Position numbers and translations under genes: made by a program. DNA of 64,000 nt from an uncultured Flavobacteriaceae bacterium (lineage in GTDB: Bacteria; Bacteroidota; Bacteroidia; Flavobacteriales; Flavobacteriaceae), in NCBI GenBank assembly GCA_937136755.1, contig CAKZOR010000084.1:1-64000 (forward strand), given 5' to 3'. Positions within the stretch are counted from its first letter, which is position 1, and the number at the start of each line of letters is the position of its first letter. Of this stretch, positions 1 to 8,805 are shown in pieces. The notes under the pieces were generated by a model. It was not told where the DNA came from. It saw nothing but the letters and a program-made list of their open reading frames with translations, and searched no databases.

Positions 1-637
1 AAAGACATCCATAAGTCATTATGCAACATAGATATAAATTGTAATTAAAGGCTTTTATTTCGTTTAGTATTGCTGAGACATCTTCAAACGGTTTGTTGAG
101 GTTAGCTTTAGATTTTTTTGCTTTAACTTTTGCTATAGGATTTGAATCCATTCCAAGGTTTACTGATTGACTAATAAGGGCGCTCAAATGACGCCTAACT
201 GAATTATAACTTGCCTTAGAAGGTTGGTTTGTGAGAAAACCTCTAATGCTATCTTCAGTAATTCTGCTGCAGGAAAGTGTCTTTTCAAATTCAGAGCTTA
301 AATAAAGTAATGTTTGCTTATACTTATTAGAATAATCTCCCTCAAGTTTAGATTTAACTGCTTTCTTAAAGTACTCTAAATCTGATAGCGAGCCTGATAA
401 AACCTCATCTCCCCTATATTCCTTTAAAACACCGCCTTTTTGTATATATGTATAAACCTCGTTGGCTAATATTTTAGCATGTACATCTCGGTCTTTTACA
501 GGAAAGCTGTTTGGATTTAAATTGGAATTAATTCTTTTTCCATTAAACAACCTATATCTTTTGTTGTTCAAGTAAAATGAAACGAATACTTTTTTTGACT
601 TAGTAACTCCTACTGTTGGGTAATTAATTGTTTCCAT
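1..637 (-). CDS. Tyrosine recombinase/phage-type integrase, 3' end cut by window edge
   Basis: This ORF is absent from the supplied track because it runs off the left edge. Translating the minus strand from the ATG at 637 gives about 212 residues beginning METINYPTVGV without a stop. Residues about 1-90 look like an N-terminal arm-binding region. Residues about 95-180 look like the helical SAM-like core-binding domain (KYKQTLLYL, NSVRRHLSALI). The start of the catalytic domain (LCCIMTYGCL) is reached just before the edge, so the catalytic R-H-R-Y residues are not visible. It lies directly beside a truncated tRNA gene, the classic position for an integrase of an integrative element. The family call is good, but whether the enzyme is intact cannot be judged here. 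Confidence 0.8.
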   Translation of the reverse strand, partial: METINYPTVGVTKSKKVFVSFYLNNKRYRLFNGKRINSNLNPNSFPVKDRDVHAKILANEVYTYIQKGGVLKEYRGDEVLSGSLSDLEYFKKAVKSKLEGDYSNKYKQTLLYLSSEFEKTLSCSRITEDSIRGFLTNQPSKASYNSVRRHLSALISQSVNLGMDSNPIAKVKAKKSKANLNKPFEDVSAILNEIKAFNYNLYLCCIMTYGCL

Positions 638-651
638 TTGGCAGTGCTCTG

Positions 652-674
652 ACAGTTAAACTTTGTTTGACTGT
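652..674. repeat. 10-bp inverted repeat upstream of the integrase
   Basis: ACAGTTAAAC and GTTTGACTGT face each other across a 3-nt TTT spacer, with one T/G wobble in the arms. The repeat ends 15 bp upstream of the integrase ATG and 35 bp from the tRNA fragment. It could be an operator for the integrase or excisionase, or a recombinase/accessory binding site at the element end. The function is inferred from position only. Confidence 0.5.
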
Positions 675-708
675 ATAATGAGCTGAAACACAATTATTTG
701 GTGAAGAT

Positions 709-758
709 GACCACCTGATTATGAGTCAGGTGCTCTAACCAACTGAGCTATAGGACCC
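709..758 (-). tRNA. 5' half of a tRNA with CAU anticodon (Met or Ile2), truncated
   Basis: Reading the minus strand from 758 gives acceptor strand GGGTCCT, a normal D arm (GCTCAGTTGGTTAGAGC), anticodon stem-loop CCTGA-CTCATAA-TCAGG and variable loop TGGTC. Beyond 709 there is no T stem, no TTCRA T loop and no AGGACCC to close the acceptor stem; the sequence changes to DNA leading into the integrase. The gene therefore cannot form a cloverleaf here. A TAATATTG promoter-like box lies upstream at 793-800. CAU serves elongator Met, or Ile2 after lysidine modification; the missing half prevents a choice. Integration of the adjacent element is the likely cause. Confidence 0.8.
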
Positions 759-895
759 GCATTACTGCGAACCTTTCAGTGAAAGGAGGGTGCAATATTA
801 CTACTTATTTTAAAGCAGCACAAGAAAACGCTTAAATTAGTTACTCAAAAGTCGCTAGCCTAATAAAGCTTAAAACGGCCACAAATCGTAGCTGC

Positions 896-1315
896 TTATA
901 ACTGCTCACAAAGTTCTATTAAAACGCCTGTGGTGTCTTTGGGGTGCACAAAGGCTATGCGTTTTTGGTCTGCGCCTAGAATGGGGGTCTCATGAATGAG
1001 TCTAAATCCTTGGGCTTTGAGTTGGGCTAAAGAGGCCACAATGTCTTTTACCAAGAAAGCCGTATGGTGCATGCCTTCTCCATTGGTGTGGAGAAATTTG
1101 GCAATGGGACTTTCTGGAGCGGTGGGGAATAAGAGCTCTATTTTACTTTCGCCTACTTTAAAAAAGGAGGTGATGACCTGTTGGGAAGCCACTGTTTCTC
1201 GCTTGTATGGCGCCACGCCCAACAATTGGGTATAGGTTTTCTCTGCGGCATCTAAGTCTTTGACCGCAATACCAATGTGGTCTATTTTCTCTGCGCCAGG
1301 GACTAAGGAGCTCAT
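896..1315 (-). CDS. mce: Methylmalonyl-CoA epimerase
   Basis: 139 residues, the usual length for this small cytosolic VOC-fold enzyme, which interconverts (2R)- and (2S)-methylmalonyl-CoA for propionate and odd-chain metabolism. The sequence has the two beta-alpha-beta-beta-beta modules: DHIGIAVKDLD near residue 12, GMHHTAFLVKD near residue 82, and the terminal LIELCE. The metal-binding His and Glu positions are therefore present. It is monocistronic and divergent from rbfA, with 97 bp between the starts. The methylmalonyl-CoA mutase genes are not in the window. Confidence 0.9.
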   Translation of the reverse strand: MSSLVPGAEKIDHIGIAVKDLDAAEKTYTQLLGVAPYKRETVASQQVITSFFKVGESKIELLFPTAPESPIAKFLHTNGEGMHHTAFLVKDIVASLAQLKAQGFRLIHETPILGADQKRIAFVHPKDTTGVLIELCEQL

Positions 1316-1386
1316 TTATTTTTATTTAGGTTAAAAACAGGTTTTTGAATAAAAAACGCTGGTTTTGCGCTTATCCCACTAAAGTA

Positions 1387-1408
1387 CACAATATTGTGCG
1401 TATTTTTG
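1387..1408 (+). promoter_or_regulatory. rbfA promoter with overlapping palindrome
   Basis: TATTTTTG at 1401-1408 fits the Bacteroidota -7 box TAnnTTTG. It ends only 4 nt before the rbfA ATG at 1413, implying a leaderless or nearly leaderless transcript. A perfect 12-bp palindrome, CACAATATTGTG (1387-1398), abuts the box and could be an operator. The box is a direct match to consensus; regulation through the palindrome is inference. Confidence 0.55.
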
Positions 1409-1412
1409 TGGC

Positions 1413-1808
1413 ATGGAAGAAACACAACGTCAGAAAAAAATAGCAGGAGTCATTCAGAAAGATATGGCAGACGTATTGCAACGCGCCGCAACAGATGGTG
1501 GCCTAAAGGGATTGTTAATTTCTGTAAGTAAGGTGAGCGTCACTACAGACCTTTCCATTGCAAAAGTGTATTTGAGTATTTTTCCAGAAGACCGCGCCAA
1601 AGAAATGTTAGAGGGCATACAGTCCAACCAGCCCTTAATTAAACACGAACTGGCCAAGCGAACCAGAAACCAACTGAGAAGAATGCCACAGTTGTTGTTT
1701 TTTATAGACGACACCTTAGCCTATTTAGACGGCATTGACCGTTCTTTAAAAGGAGAAAACAATCCTATTAAAGACCCAGATTTACTAGAAAAAAGAAAAA
1801 AGGCATAG
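1413..1808 (+). CDS. rbfA: Ribosome-binding factor A
   Basis: 131 residues of the RbfA KH-fold family, which binds the pre-30S subunit and assists 16S rRNA 5'-end maturation. The start METQRQKKIAGVIQKDMADVLQ-like helix, the central strand VSVTTDLSIAKVYLSIFP and the RNQLRRMPQLLFFIDDTL segment are typical. The track start at 1413 is supported by a TAnnTTTG box immediately upstream. The stop codon is followed after one base by the GTG start of the LolE-type permease, so the two genes form an operon. The C-terminus is short and basic. Confidence 0.95.
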   Translation: MEETQRQKKIAGVIQKDMADVLQRAATDGGLKGLLISVSKVSVTTDLSIAKVYLSIFPEDRAKEMLEGIQSNQPLIKHELAKRTRNQLRRMPQLLFFIDDTLAYLDGIDRSLKGENNPIKDPDLLEKRKKA

Positions 1809-1809
1809 G

Positions 1810-3018
1810 GTGTATGTCCCTTTTTACATAGCCAAAAGATACCTTCTCGCCAAAAGTTCACAGAACGCGGTGAACCTCATTAATTACATGACCTTCTTTG
1901 TGGTAGTCATAGGTGCTGCTGCATTATTTATTGTGCTCTCTGGCTTTTCGGGGCTTAAAGAATTCAGCCTGTCGTTCAGCAATAGTTTTGATCCAGCCCT
2001 CAAAGTGCTTCCTAAAAGTGGGAAGTATTTTGAACTGACCTCTGCGCAAGAAAATGCCATAGAATCACTTAAAGGAGTGGCTTTTTACGCCAAAGAAATA
2101 GAAGAAAAAGTGTACCTAAGCCACAGAGAAAAAAGCCAAATTGCCTATCTCAAGGGGGTAGACCAAAACTACCGAAAAGTGATCGCAGTAGACAGTGTTA
2201 TTTATGCTGGAAACTGGAACCTAACAGGAGAAAGTGTTGTGGGAATAGGCTTAGCCAATACATTAAGCCTGAGCATTCAAGACTATTACAGCCCATTAAA
2301 AATTCTAATCCCCAGGCCCTTAAAAAAGAAAAGTGGCGGAATGGGGTTTGGAAGCAAGCCCTACACAGAAGCCAACACAACCATTAGCGGAGTGTATGCA
2401 ATAGAGGCAGAAATTGACGAAAAATACCTCTTCACTAGTTTAGATTTTGCCCAGCAGCTCTTAGAAAAAAACCCGCGCGAAATAAGCGCCCTAAACTTAA
2501 AGCTCACCGCAGGAGCCAACGAAGATTTAATTGCCCTTCAGTTGTCCCAAATACTTTTAGAAAAGGTAGTGGTTAAAAACAGGGCACAACTCAATAGCGG
2601 CTTATACAAAATGCTCAACACAGAAAATATAGCCACCTACCTCATCTTTACCCTGGTACTCATCGTAGCCTTATTTAACTTAGTAGGTGCCTTAATTATG
2701 ATGATATTAGACAAAAAAGGCAATAGCAAAACCTTGTTCCATATGGGATTGAGCATTCGAGAAATCAGGCGAATTTATTTCCTGCAAGGCGTAGTGGTCT
2801 CTTTGTTGGGTGGGCTCATAGGAATTGGAGTAGCCAGCCTTTTAATTGGCTCACAAATGGTATTTGGATGGTTGAGAATATCGGCCAGTTTGGCCTACCC
2901 AGTTTCTTTTGAGTGGTTCAATGTAGGTGTAGTCCTAGGCACCATAAGTGTTTTAGGGGTACTGGCCTCTTGGGTGGCAAGCCTCAGGGTGAATGAAAAA
3001 CTCATTAAAACGGCTTAA
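1810..3018 (+). CDS. LolC/LolE-type ABC transporter permease (lipoprotein release)
   Basis: 402 residues with the MacB/FtsX-like architecture of LolCE: one N-terminal membrane segment (about 22-46), a large periplasmic domain (about 50-275) and three C-terminal membrane segments (about 282-305, 325-350, 365-390). The sequence begins YVPFYIAKRYLLAKSSQNAVNLIN, the characteristic cytoplasmic lead. The family extracts outer-membrane lipoproteins from the inner membrane with a LolD ATPase, which is not adjacent. The start is GTG at 1810, one base after rbfA. Such an unlinked single permease beside rbfA is compatible with a homodimeric LolCE-like arrangement, but that is inferred. Confidence 0.85.
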   Translation: MYVPFYIAKRYLLAKSSQNAVNLINYMTFFVVVIGAAALFIVLSGFSGLKEFSLSFSNSFDPALKVLPKSGKYFELTSAQENAIESLKGVAFYAKEIEEKVYLSHREKSQIAYLKGVDQNYRKVIAVDSVIYAGNWNLTGESVVGIGLANTLSLSIQDYYSPLKILIPRPLKKKSGGMGFGSKPYTEANTTISGVYAIEAEIDEKYLFTSLDFAQQLLEKNPREISALNLKLTAGANEDLIALQLSQILLEKVVVKNRAQLNSGLYKMLNTENIATYLIFTLVLIVALFNLVGALIMMILDKKGNSKTLFHMGLSIREIRRIYFLQGVVVSLLGGLIGIGVASLLIGSQMVFGWLRISASLAYPVSFEWFNVGVVLGTISVLGVLASWVASLRVNEKLIKTA

Positions 3019-3041
3019 GGCCTCTGGCCGATGCTTTTTTT
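3019..3041. terminator. Weak hairpin with T-run between convergent lolE-like gene and dusB
   Basis: GGCC-TCT-GGCC followed by GATGC and a T-run lies in the 21-bp gap between the two convergent stop codons. The stem is only 4 bp, so this is a weak candidate terminator for the plus-strand operon. Confidence 0.3.
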
Positions 3042-4032
3042 AAACAAACTCGTGGTGAGAAAATACCTCTAGCACCTCATCAAAAGCGTCAAAAACATCT
3101 TTAGACTCGTCTGAAGTAACCATCTTCATTCGGTATTCCTTAAAGTTTGGAATGCCCTTGAAATAGTTGGTATAATGTCTTCTGGTTTCAAAAACACCTA
3201 GCTTTTCTCCCTTCCAGTCAATAGACATCTGAAGGTGTCTTCTAGCGGCTTCTACGCGCTCTTCTAAAGTCGGTGGCGCCTTGTGTGTGCCCGTCTTAAA
3301 AAAGTGTTTTACCTCGTTAAAAAACCAAGGATAACCAATACTAGCCCTGCCAATCATTGCGCCGTCTAAACCGTATTCGTCACGCATTTTAACAGCCATT
3401 TCTGGGGTGTCTACGTCTCCGTTTCCAAAGACTGGAATATGCATTCTAGGGTTGTTCTTAACTTCTGCAATAGGCCCCCAATCTGCTTGGCCTTTATACA
3501 TTTGAACTCGGGTTCTTCCGTGTATAGAAATGGCTGCAATCCCAACGTCTTGTAGGCGCTCTGCCACCTCTACAATTTTAATGCTGTCTGAGTCCCACCC
3601 CAATCTAGTTTTTACCGTCACCGGAAGATGGGTGTGTTTCACCATCGCCTCTGTGAGCTTGACCATTAAGGGAATGTCTCTTAATATTCCAGCGCCTGCG
3701 TTTTTACAGACCACCTTCTTCACAGGACAACCAAAATTAATATCTATAATATCTGGTTTTGAGGCTTCTACAATTTCTATGGCCTGAAGCATGGAATCCA
3801 TTTCTGCGCCAAATATTTGAATGCCCACAGGGCGTTCTTTTTCATAAATATCCAGCTTCATAGTGCTTTTAGCGGCGTCTCTAATGAGCCCTTCTGAAGA
3901 AATGAATTCAGTATATACCACGTCTGCCCCCTGCTCTTTACACAAAGCGCGAAAAGGCGGGTCGCTCACATCTTCCATAGGAGCGAGTAACAGTGGGAAG
4001 TCTGGAAGTTCAATGTCTCCAATGCGTGGCAT
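3040..4032 (-). CDS. dusB: tRNA-dihydrouridine synthase, DusB-like
   Basis: 330 residues from the ATG at 4032 (MPRIGDIELPDFPLLLAPMEDVSD). The track extends 18 residues upstream, but the region before 4032 contains a good promoter, so the shorter form is preferred. The TIM-barrel FMN enzyme reduces uridines in the tRNA D loop using NADPH. Visible motifs are LAPMEDVSDPPFR (FMN site), INFGCPVKKV with the catalytic Cys of the GCP motif, TVKTRLGW, ISIHGRTRVQMYKG and FGNGDV/IGRASIGYPWFF. Divergent from lepA with both promoters in the 106-bp gap. Length and motifs match flavobacterial DusB. Confidence 0.9.
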   Translation of the reverse strand: MPRIGDIELPDFPLLLAPMEDVSDPPFRALCKEQGADVVYTEFISSEGLIRDAAKSTMKLDIYEKERPVGIQIFGAEMDSMLQAIEIVEASKPDIIDINFGCPVKKVVCKNAGAGILRDIPLMVKLTEAMVKHTHLPVTVKTRLGWDSDSIKIVEVAERLQDVGIAAISIHGRTRVQMYKGQADWGPIAEVKNNPRMHIPVFGNGDVDTPEMAVKMRDEYGLDGAMIGRASIGYPWFFNEVKHFFKTGTHKAPPTLEERVEAARRHLQMSIDWKGEKLGVFETRRHYTNYFKGIPNFKEYRMKMVTSDESKDVFDAFDEVLEVFSHHEFV

Positions 4033-4056
4033 AGTGCACAGATTAAAATTATGGAA

Positions 4057-4086
4057 CAAAGATACGCAAGTGACGCTGTAAGGCAA
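4057..4086 (-). promoter_or_regulatory. dusB promoter
   Basis: On the minus strand TTG (4084-4086) is followed after 19 bp by TATCTTTG (4057-4064), a full match to the Bacteroidota TTG-N19-TAnnTTTG pattern. It sits about 25 nt upstream of the dusB ATG at 4032 and argues against the longer track start at 4086. Confidence 0.65.
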
Positions 4087-4108
4087 TGGTTTGGACGTAT
4101 TTTTAGCC

Positions 4109-4116
4109 TATATTTG
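4109..4116 (+). promoter_or_regulatory. lepA promoter -7 box
   Basis: TATATTTG matches TAnnTTTG and lies 22 nt upstream of the ATG at 4139. A TTTG at 4090-4093 is a possible -33 element, although the 15-bp spacing is short. The box lies inside the upstream-extended track ORF, supporting 4139 as the real start. Confidence 0.55.
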
Positions 4117-4138
4117 CAGCTTTATAGGCCCTATACGC

Positions 4139-5935
4139 ATGAAAAATATTCGAAACTTCTGTATTATCGCTCACATTGACCACGGTAAAAGTACCTTGGC
4201 AGACCGTTTGTTAGATTTTACAGGAACGGTGACAGAAAGAGAAAAACAAAACCAACTGCTAGACAGCATGGATCTCGAAAGAGAGCGAGGAATTACCATT
4301 AAGAGTCACGCCATTCAAATGGAGTACACTAGAAATGGAGAAACCTATATCTTAAATTTAATAGATACTCCTGGCCACGTTGATTTTTCCTATGAGGTTT
4401 CTAGATCTATTGCTGCCTGTGAAGGTGCGCTTTTAATTGTAGACGCAGCACAGAGCATACAAGCACAAACCATCTCTAACCTTTACCTGGCCCTAGAAAA
4501 CGATCTGGAAATTATTCCGGTATTGAACAAGGTAGATTTACCTTCTGCCAATCCTGAAGAGGTTACAGACGACATTGTGGATTTATTGGGTTGTAAGGCG
4601 GAGGAAGTCATTCCGGCATCGGCCAAAACGGGATTGGGTATAGAGGCCATCTTAGACGCCATTATTGACCGTGTTCCAGCCCCTGTTGGTATTATAGATG
4701 AACCGTTGCAGGCCTTAATATTTGACTCTGTTTATAACCCATTTAGAGGGGTAGAAACGTATTTCAGGGTGATCAATGGTGAAATTAAAAAAGGACAAAA
4801 AATAAAATTCGTCGCCACGGGCAAGCATTATTTTGCAGATGAGGTAGGTACTTTAAAACTCACACAACAAGTAAAACAGTCGGTTAAGGCTGGGGATGTA
4901 GGTTATTTAATCACAGGAATAAAAGAGGCCAAAGAAGTAAAGGTGGGAGACACCATCACAGACGCGGCTAACCCTACTCAAAAACCTATTGGAGGGTTTG
5001 AAGACGTAAAGCCTATGGTATTTGCTGGAATTTATCCTGTAGATACGGAAGATTACGAAGAACTTAGGTCCTCTATGGAGAAACTACAACTCAACGACGC
5101 TTCGCTGGTTTTTGTTCCGGAAAGTTCTGCGGCCTTAGGCTTTGGGTTTAGGTGTGGTTTTTTAGGAATGCTCCACATGGAAATTATTCAAGAACGCTTG
5201 GAGCGTGAATTTGAAATGACTGTAATTACTACGGTTCCAAACGTAAGTTACCACGCATTTACTAGAAAAGATACTGAAACACCTATCATTGTAAACAACC
5301 CTTCTGACCTTCCTGACCCCTCTACTTTAGACCGTGTAGAGGAACCTTATATAAAGGCAACGATCATTACAAAGTCTGATTATGTTGGGAATGTAATGTC
5401 GCTTTGTATTGACAAGAGAGGGATTATCACCAACCAAACGTACCTCACCACAGATAGGGTGGAATTGACTTTTGACATGCCTTTGGCGGAAATTGTCTTT
5501 GATTTTTACGACCGTTTAAAAACAGTGTCTAAGGGATATGCCTCTTTTGACTACGCCCCAATAGGGATGAAAGTTTCCAAGTTAGTTCGTGTAGATATTT
5601 TATTGAACGCTCAGCCGGTAGACGCGCTTTCTGCGCTTATTCACGCAGACACCGCACCAATTATTGGAAAGAAAATGTGTGAAAAACTCAGGGCACTCAT
5701 ACCGCGTCAACAGTTCGACATTCCTATCCAAGCAGCCATTGGTGCTAAAATTATCTCCAGAGAAACCATTAAGGCACTCAGGAAAGATGTTACCGCTAAA
5801 TGTTATGGAGGAGATATCTCTCGAAAGAGAAAGCTCCTTGAAAAGCAAAAGAAAGGGAAGAAACGTATGCGTCAAGTGGGGAATGTAGAAATTCCACAAG
5901 AAGCATTTATGGCGGTGCTTAAATTAAACGACTAA
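4139..5935 (+). CDS. lepA: Elongation factor 4 (LepA)
   Basis: 598 residues from the ATG at 4139 ([19 protein letters not shown]), the standard LepA length; the 16 extra residues in the track precede the promoter box and are rejected. This ribosome-bound GTPase promotes back-translocation or initiation-stage rescue on stalled ribosomes. G motifs are AHIDHGKST, the effector [14 protein letters not shown] and NKVDLP. The EF-G-like domains II-V follow, and the LepA-specific C-terminal domain ends with the basic [11 protein letters not shown] segment that enters the A site. The last 4 bases overlap the convergent antiporter gene. Confidence 0.97.
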   Translation: MKNIRNFCIIAHIDHGKSTLADRLLDFTGTVTEREKQNQLLDSMDLERERGITIKSHAIQMEYTRNGETYILNLIDTPGHVDFSYEVSRSIAACEGALLIVDAAQSIQAQTISNLYLALENDLEIIPVLNKVDLPSANPEEVTDDIVDLLGCKAEEVIPASAKTGLGIEAILDAIIDRVPAPVGIIDEPLQALIFDSVYNPFRGVETYFRVINGEIKKGQKIKFVATGKHYFADEVGTLKLTQQVKQSVKAGDVGYLITGIKEAKEVKVGDTITDAANPTQKPIGGFEDVKPMVFAGIYPVDTEDYEELRSSMEKLQLNDASLVFVPESSAALGFGFRCGFLGMLHMEIIQERLEREFEMTVITTVPNVSYHAFTRKDTETPIIVNNPSDLPDPSTLDRVEEPYIKATIITKSDYVGNVMSLCIDKRGIITNQTYLTTDRVELTFDMPLAEIVFDFYDRLKTVSKGYASFDYAPIGMKVSKLVRVDILLNAQPVDALSALIHADTAPIIGKKMCEKLRALIPRQQFDIPIQAAIGAKIISRETIKALRKDVTAKCYGGDISRKRKLLEKQKKGKKRMRQVGNVEIPQEAFMAVLKLND

Positions 5936-7752
5936 GCTAAGGGTTTTCCTAAATACACCAAGCGCATGCCTTCTTTAGATTCATTGGATTGTGTCTCATA
6001 AGAAGGGATAATTTTTAAATCTCCCTCTTTGTCTTTTAAAAACAACGGAATGCTGTTAGGGGCTTTTGCCGCTTGCTGCATGACATTCTCGTAGTGAGAT
6101 TGGTCTTTAAAAGTGAGTTCTAACACCTGTGGAAACAAACGAGCAGTTTCTTCTAAGGCTATATAATCATGGGTGCTAGAGAATAAATGCTGCTTGTTTT
6201 GTAGGGCTTTATTTCCCTTTTCATTAGCGTGAATGAGTCTAAATGCCCCGTTCTCACCAAATTGTTCAGCGAACCTGTTTAAGGCAAAATCATTGATCTC
6301 TGCGTTTCCTGTAAGGGCCATTAAATAGCCTACGTCATTGAGCTCTAAATTGTCTGCTAGATTGTCCGAATATATATTGGCTGTAAGGGCGTCTATGCCT
6401 TTTTCTTTGGCAGCACTAATATTGTTCTCGTTGCTATCTATAAGCACCACATGGCGGTCATTGTCCTGAAGGTATTTAGCTATTAATCTTGATGCTGGTG
6501 CTGCGCCAACCATTAAAATTCCCTCTGATTTCTTTAAAAACACGTCCAGCCATTTGGCTACAATTCTAGCGGTAGTGGCATTTAACAAAACTGTTCCCAG
6601 CACGATCATAAAGACCAAAGGGGTAATATACTCTGCGCCAACTTCTCCTCTGGCAACTAATTTAGATCCAAACAAAGAGGCAATACCGGCTGCGACAATA
6701 CCTCTGGGGCCCACCCAACCAATAAACAATTTCTCTTTAAATTGTAAACCAGATCCCGAACTGCTCAAAAAGACCCCTAAAGGGCGTACCACTAAAATAA
6801 TTGCAGCAAACAACATAGCGGTGCGCCAATCGTAAAGTAGCATTAATTGGTCTATATTAATGTTTGCAGCCAATAGTATAAAGAGAATAGAGATGAGCAG
6901 TACGCTTAAAGACTCTTTGAAATACAAGAGCTCCTTGAGGTTGGGTAGGTTTATATTTCCCATAACCATTCCCATTACAACCACAGCCAAAAGACCCGAT
7001 TCATGGGCAAATAAATCTGAAGTAACAAAGACCAATAACACCATAGAAAGCGAGGCAACGTTCAGTAAGTAATGTGGTATAAAGCGTTTTTTAATGACAA
7101 ATACTAAGGCGTGGGCAAAGGTAAATCCGAAACTAAATCCAAAAAGCAATATTTTTCCAAAGGCAATTAATGCCGTTTGAGTAAAAGCTTGTCCGCCTTC
7201 TACACTGATGAATTCATACACCAATACCGCTACCAAAGCACCTATAGGATCTATGAGTATACCCTCCCATTTTAAAATAGCAGAAACTTCCTTTTTAAGG
7301 GGAATGTTTCTCAATATGGGAGTGATCACTGTGGGTCCAGTGACTATAATCAAAGCAGAAAACAAAAATGCCATAGGCCAACTCAGGCCAAAGATTAAAT
7401 GAGATGCAATTCCAGCGCCAAAAAATGTCACTGTAGAACCCAAGGTAATGAGTTTAGAAATGACCGGTCCTGTCGTGGCAATTTCGGATCTTTTTAGGGT
7501 AAGACCCCCTTCAAAAAGAATAATACTAATGGCTAGGGAAACAAAATAATACAAGCCGTCTCCAGGAAACAAGCCTTTGGTGCCGTTCCATATAGGCTCT
7601 ATAAGTTTGGCGCCGTCTGCCGTATAAAAGGTAGCGATAGGTCCTACCAATAAACCTATTAAAATAAGGGGTAATATGGCGGGTAATTTTAATCGCCATG
7701 CCATCCACTGGGCCACAATACCTAAAATAATTATACCGGCAAGTTCAATCAT
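5932..7752 (-). CDS. CPA1/CPA2-type Na+(or K+)/H+ antiporter with C-terminal NAD-binding RCK-like domain
   Basis: 606 residues. About 12 hydrophobic segments fill residues 1-400, with the [15 protein letters not shown] and GILIDPIGA stretches of bacterial NhaP-type antiporters; the Asp in LIDPIGA is the likely ion-binding acid. Residues about 415-520 form a Rossmann-like TrkA-N domain ([24 protein letters not shown]) whose glycine motif is GAAPAS rather than GxGxxG. The remaining tail is soluble. It likely exchanges monovalent cations for protons at the inner membrane under nucleotide control. Substrate and direction cannot be read from sequence. Its stop overlaps the lepA stop by 4 bases in convergent orientation. 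Confidence 0.85.
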   Translation of the reverse strand: MIELAGIIILGIVAQWMAWRLKLPAILPLILIGLLVGPIATFYTADGAKLIEPIWNGTKGLFPGDGLYYFVSLAISIILFEGGLTLKRSEIATTGPVISKLITLGSTVTFFGAGIASHLIFGLSWPMAFLFSALIIVTGPTVITPILRNIPLKKEVSAILKWEGILIDPIGALVAVLVYEFISVEGGQAFTQTALIAFGKILLFGFSFGFTFAHALVFVIKKRFIPHYLLNVASLSMVLLVFVTSDLFAHESGLLAVVVMGMVMGNINLPNLKELLYFKESLSVLLISILFILLAANINIDQLMLLYDWRTAMLFAAIILVVRPLGVFLSSSGSGLQFKEKLFIGWVGPRGIVAAGIASLFGSKLVARGEVGAEYITPLVFMIVLGTVLLNATTARIVAKWLDVFLKKSEGILMVGAAPASRLIAKYLQDNDRHVVLIDSNENNISAAKEKGIDALTANIYSDNLADNLELNDVGYLMALTGNAEINDFALNRFAEQFGENGAFRLIHANEKGNKALQNKQHLFSSTHDYIALEETARLFPQVLELTFKDQSHYENVMQQAAKAPNSIPLFLKDKEGDLKIIPSYETQSNESKEGMRLVYLGKPLA

Positions 7753-7907
7753 AGGGAAAAGTCTTTATTCGTAAAAGCTTTTAATAACAATACGGATACC
7801 ACCATAGGGCAGTGTCCGCCACCAAAATTTGAATTTAAGCTTTTTTTGGCTTTTTAAAGGCTTGGTTTTGATTAAATTTATCTCTCAAAGATAGAAAAAT
7901 AGCAACG

Positions 7908-8768
7908 ATGGTTTTACATCCAATAGAAGCAGGTAATTTTAAATTAGACGGTGGCGGTATGTTTGGCGTAGTGCCTAAAACCATTTGGCAACGCACCAAT
8001 CCAGCAGACGCTAATAACCTCATCGATATTGCTGCCCGCTGCTTACTCATAGAAGAGGGCAACAAGCTCACGCTTATAGATACTGGAATGGGCCACAAAC
8101 AGTCCGATAAGTTCTTTGGATATTACAGTCCTTGGGGGCCTTATAATTTAAAGGATTCTATTGAAAAGGCAGGTTTTTCAATGGATGAGGTTACTGACGT
8201 CTTTTTATCCCACCTTCATTTTGATCATGTGGGGGGTGCGGTGCAGTGGAATAAAGACCATTCTGGCTATGAAATGGCTTTTAAAAACGCTCATTTTTGG
8301 ACCAATAAAAATCATTGGAAATGGGCTACAGAACCCAACGCTAGGGAAAAAGCTTCTTTTTTAAAAGAAAATTTACAGCCCATAAAAGAAGCGGGGCAAC
8401 TGCGGTTTTTAAAAGACAATACTCAGGTAATGGAGCGCTCTTCTGATTTTAATTTTGAGGTGTTTTATGCAGACGGTCACACGGAAAAGCAAATGCTTCC
8501 AATGATACAATACCAGGGAAAAACATTGGTCTTTATGGGAGATTTATTGCCTACAACAGGTCATATTCCCCTACCTTATGTTATGGGCTATGACACCAGG
8601 CCGCTATTGACTTTAGAAGAAAAGGCCTATTTCTTAGGTCTGGCAGCAAGCCAGGGCTATTATTTGTTTTTGGAGCACGACGCACATCACGAAGTCATTA
8701 CCGTTAAACAGACCGAAAAAGGCGTTCGCTTGGATCGGGTATTCACTTTTTCAGAATTATTTAATTAG
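7908..8768 (+). CDS. MBL-fold metallo-hydrolase
   Basis: 286 residues with the metallo-beta-lactamase fold. LTLIDTGMG is followed by the metal-binding LSHLHFDHVGG (HxHxDH) near residue 103. A third His lies in YADGHTEKQ, an Asp in VFMGDLLP, and a final His in EHDAHH. All ligands for a dinuclear zinc site are present. The layout resembles AHL-lactonase-like and related esterase branches, but no specific substrate can be assigned. There is no signal peptide, so it is probably cytosolic. It stands alone between the divergent antiporter gene and the peptidase pair. Function beyond hydrolase is unknown. Confidence 0.85.
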   Translation: MVLHPIEAGNFKLDGGGMFGVVPKTIWQRTNPADANNLIDIAARCLLIEEGNKLTLIDTGMGHKQSDKFFGYYSPWGPYNLKDSIEKAGFSMDEVTDVFLSHLHFDHVGGAVQWNKDHSGYEMAFKNAHFWTNKNHWKWATEPNAREKASFLKENLQPIKEAGQLRFLKDNTQVMERSSDFNFEVFYADGHTEKQMLPMIQYQGKTLVFMGDLLPTTGHIPLPYVMGYDTRPLLTLEEKAYFLGLAASQGYYLFLEHDAHHEVITVKQTEKGVRLDRVFTFSELFN

Positions 8769-8805
8769 GCTTTAAACAGACCTCAAGACCCTACACTATA
8801 AATAT

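Noticed and set aside
675-680. TATAAT word near the tRNA fragment
   Set aside because: Bacteroidota primary sigma factors use TAnnTTTG; the word points away from any gene on that strand.
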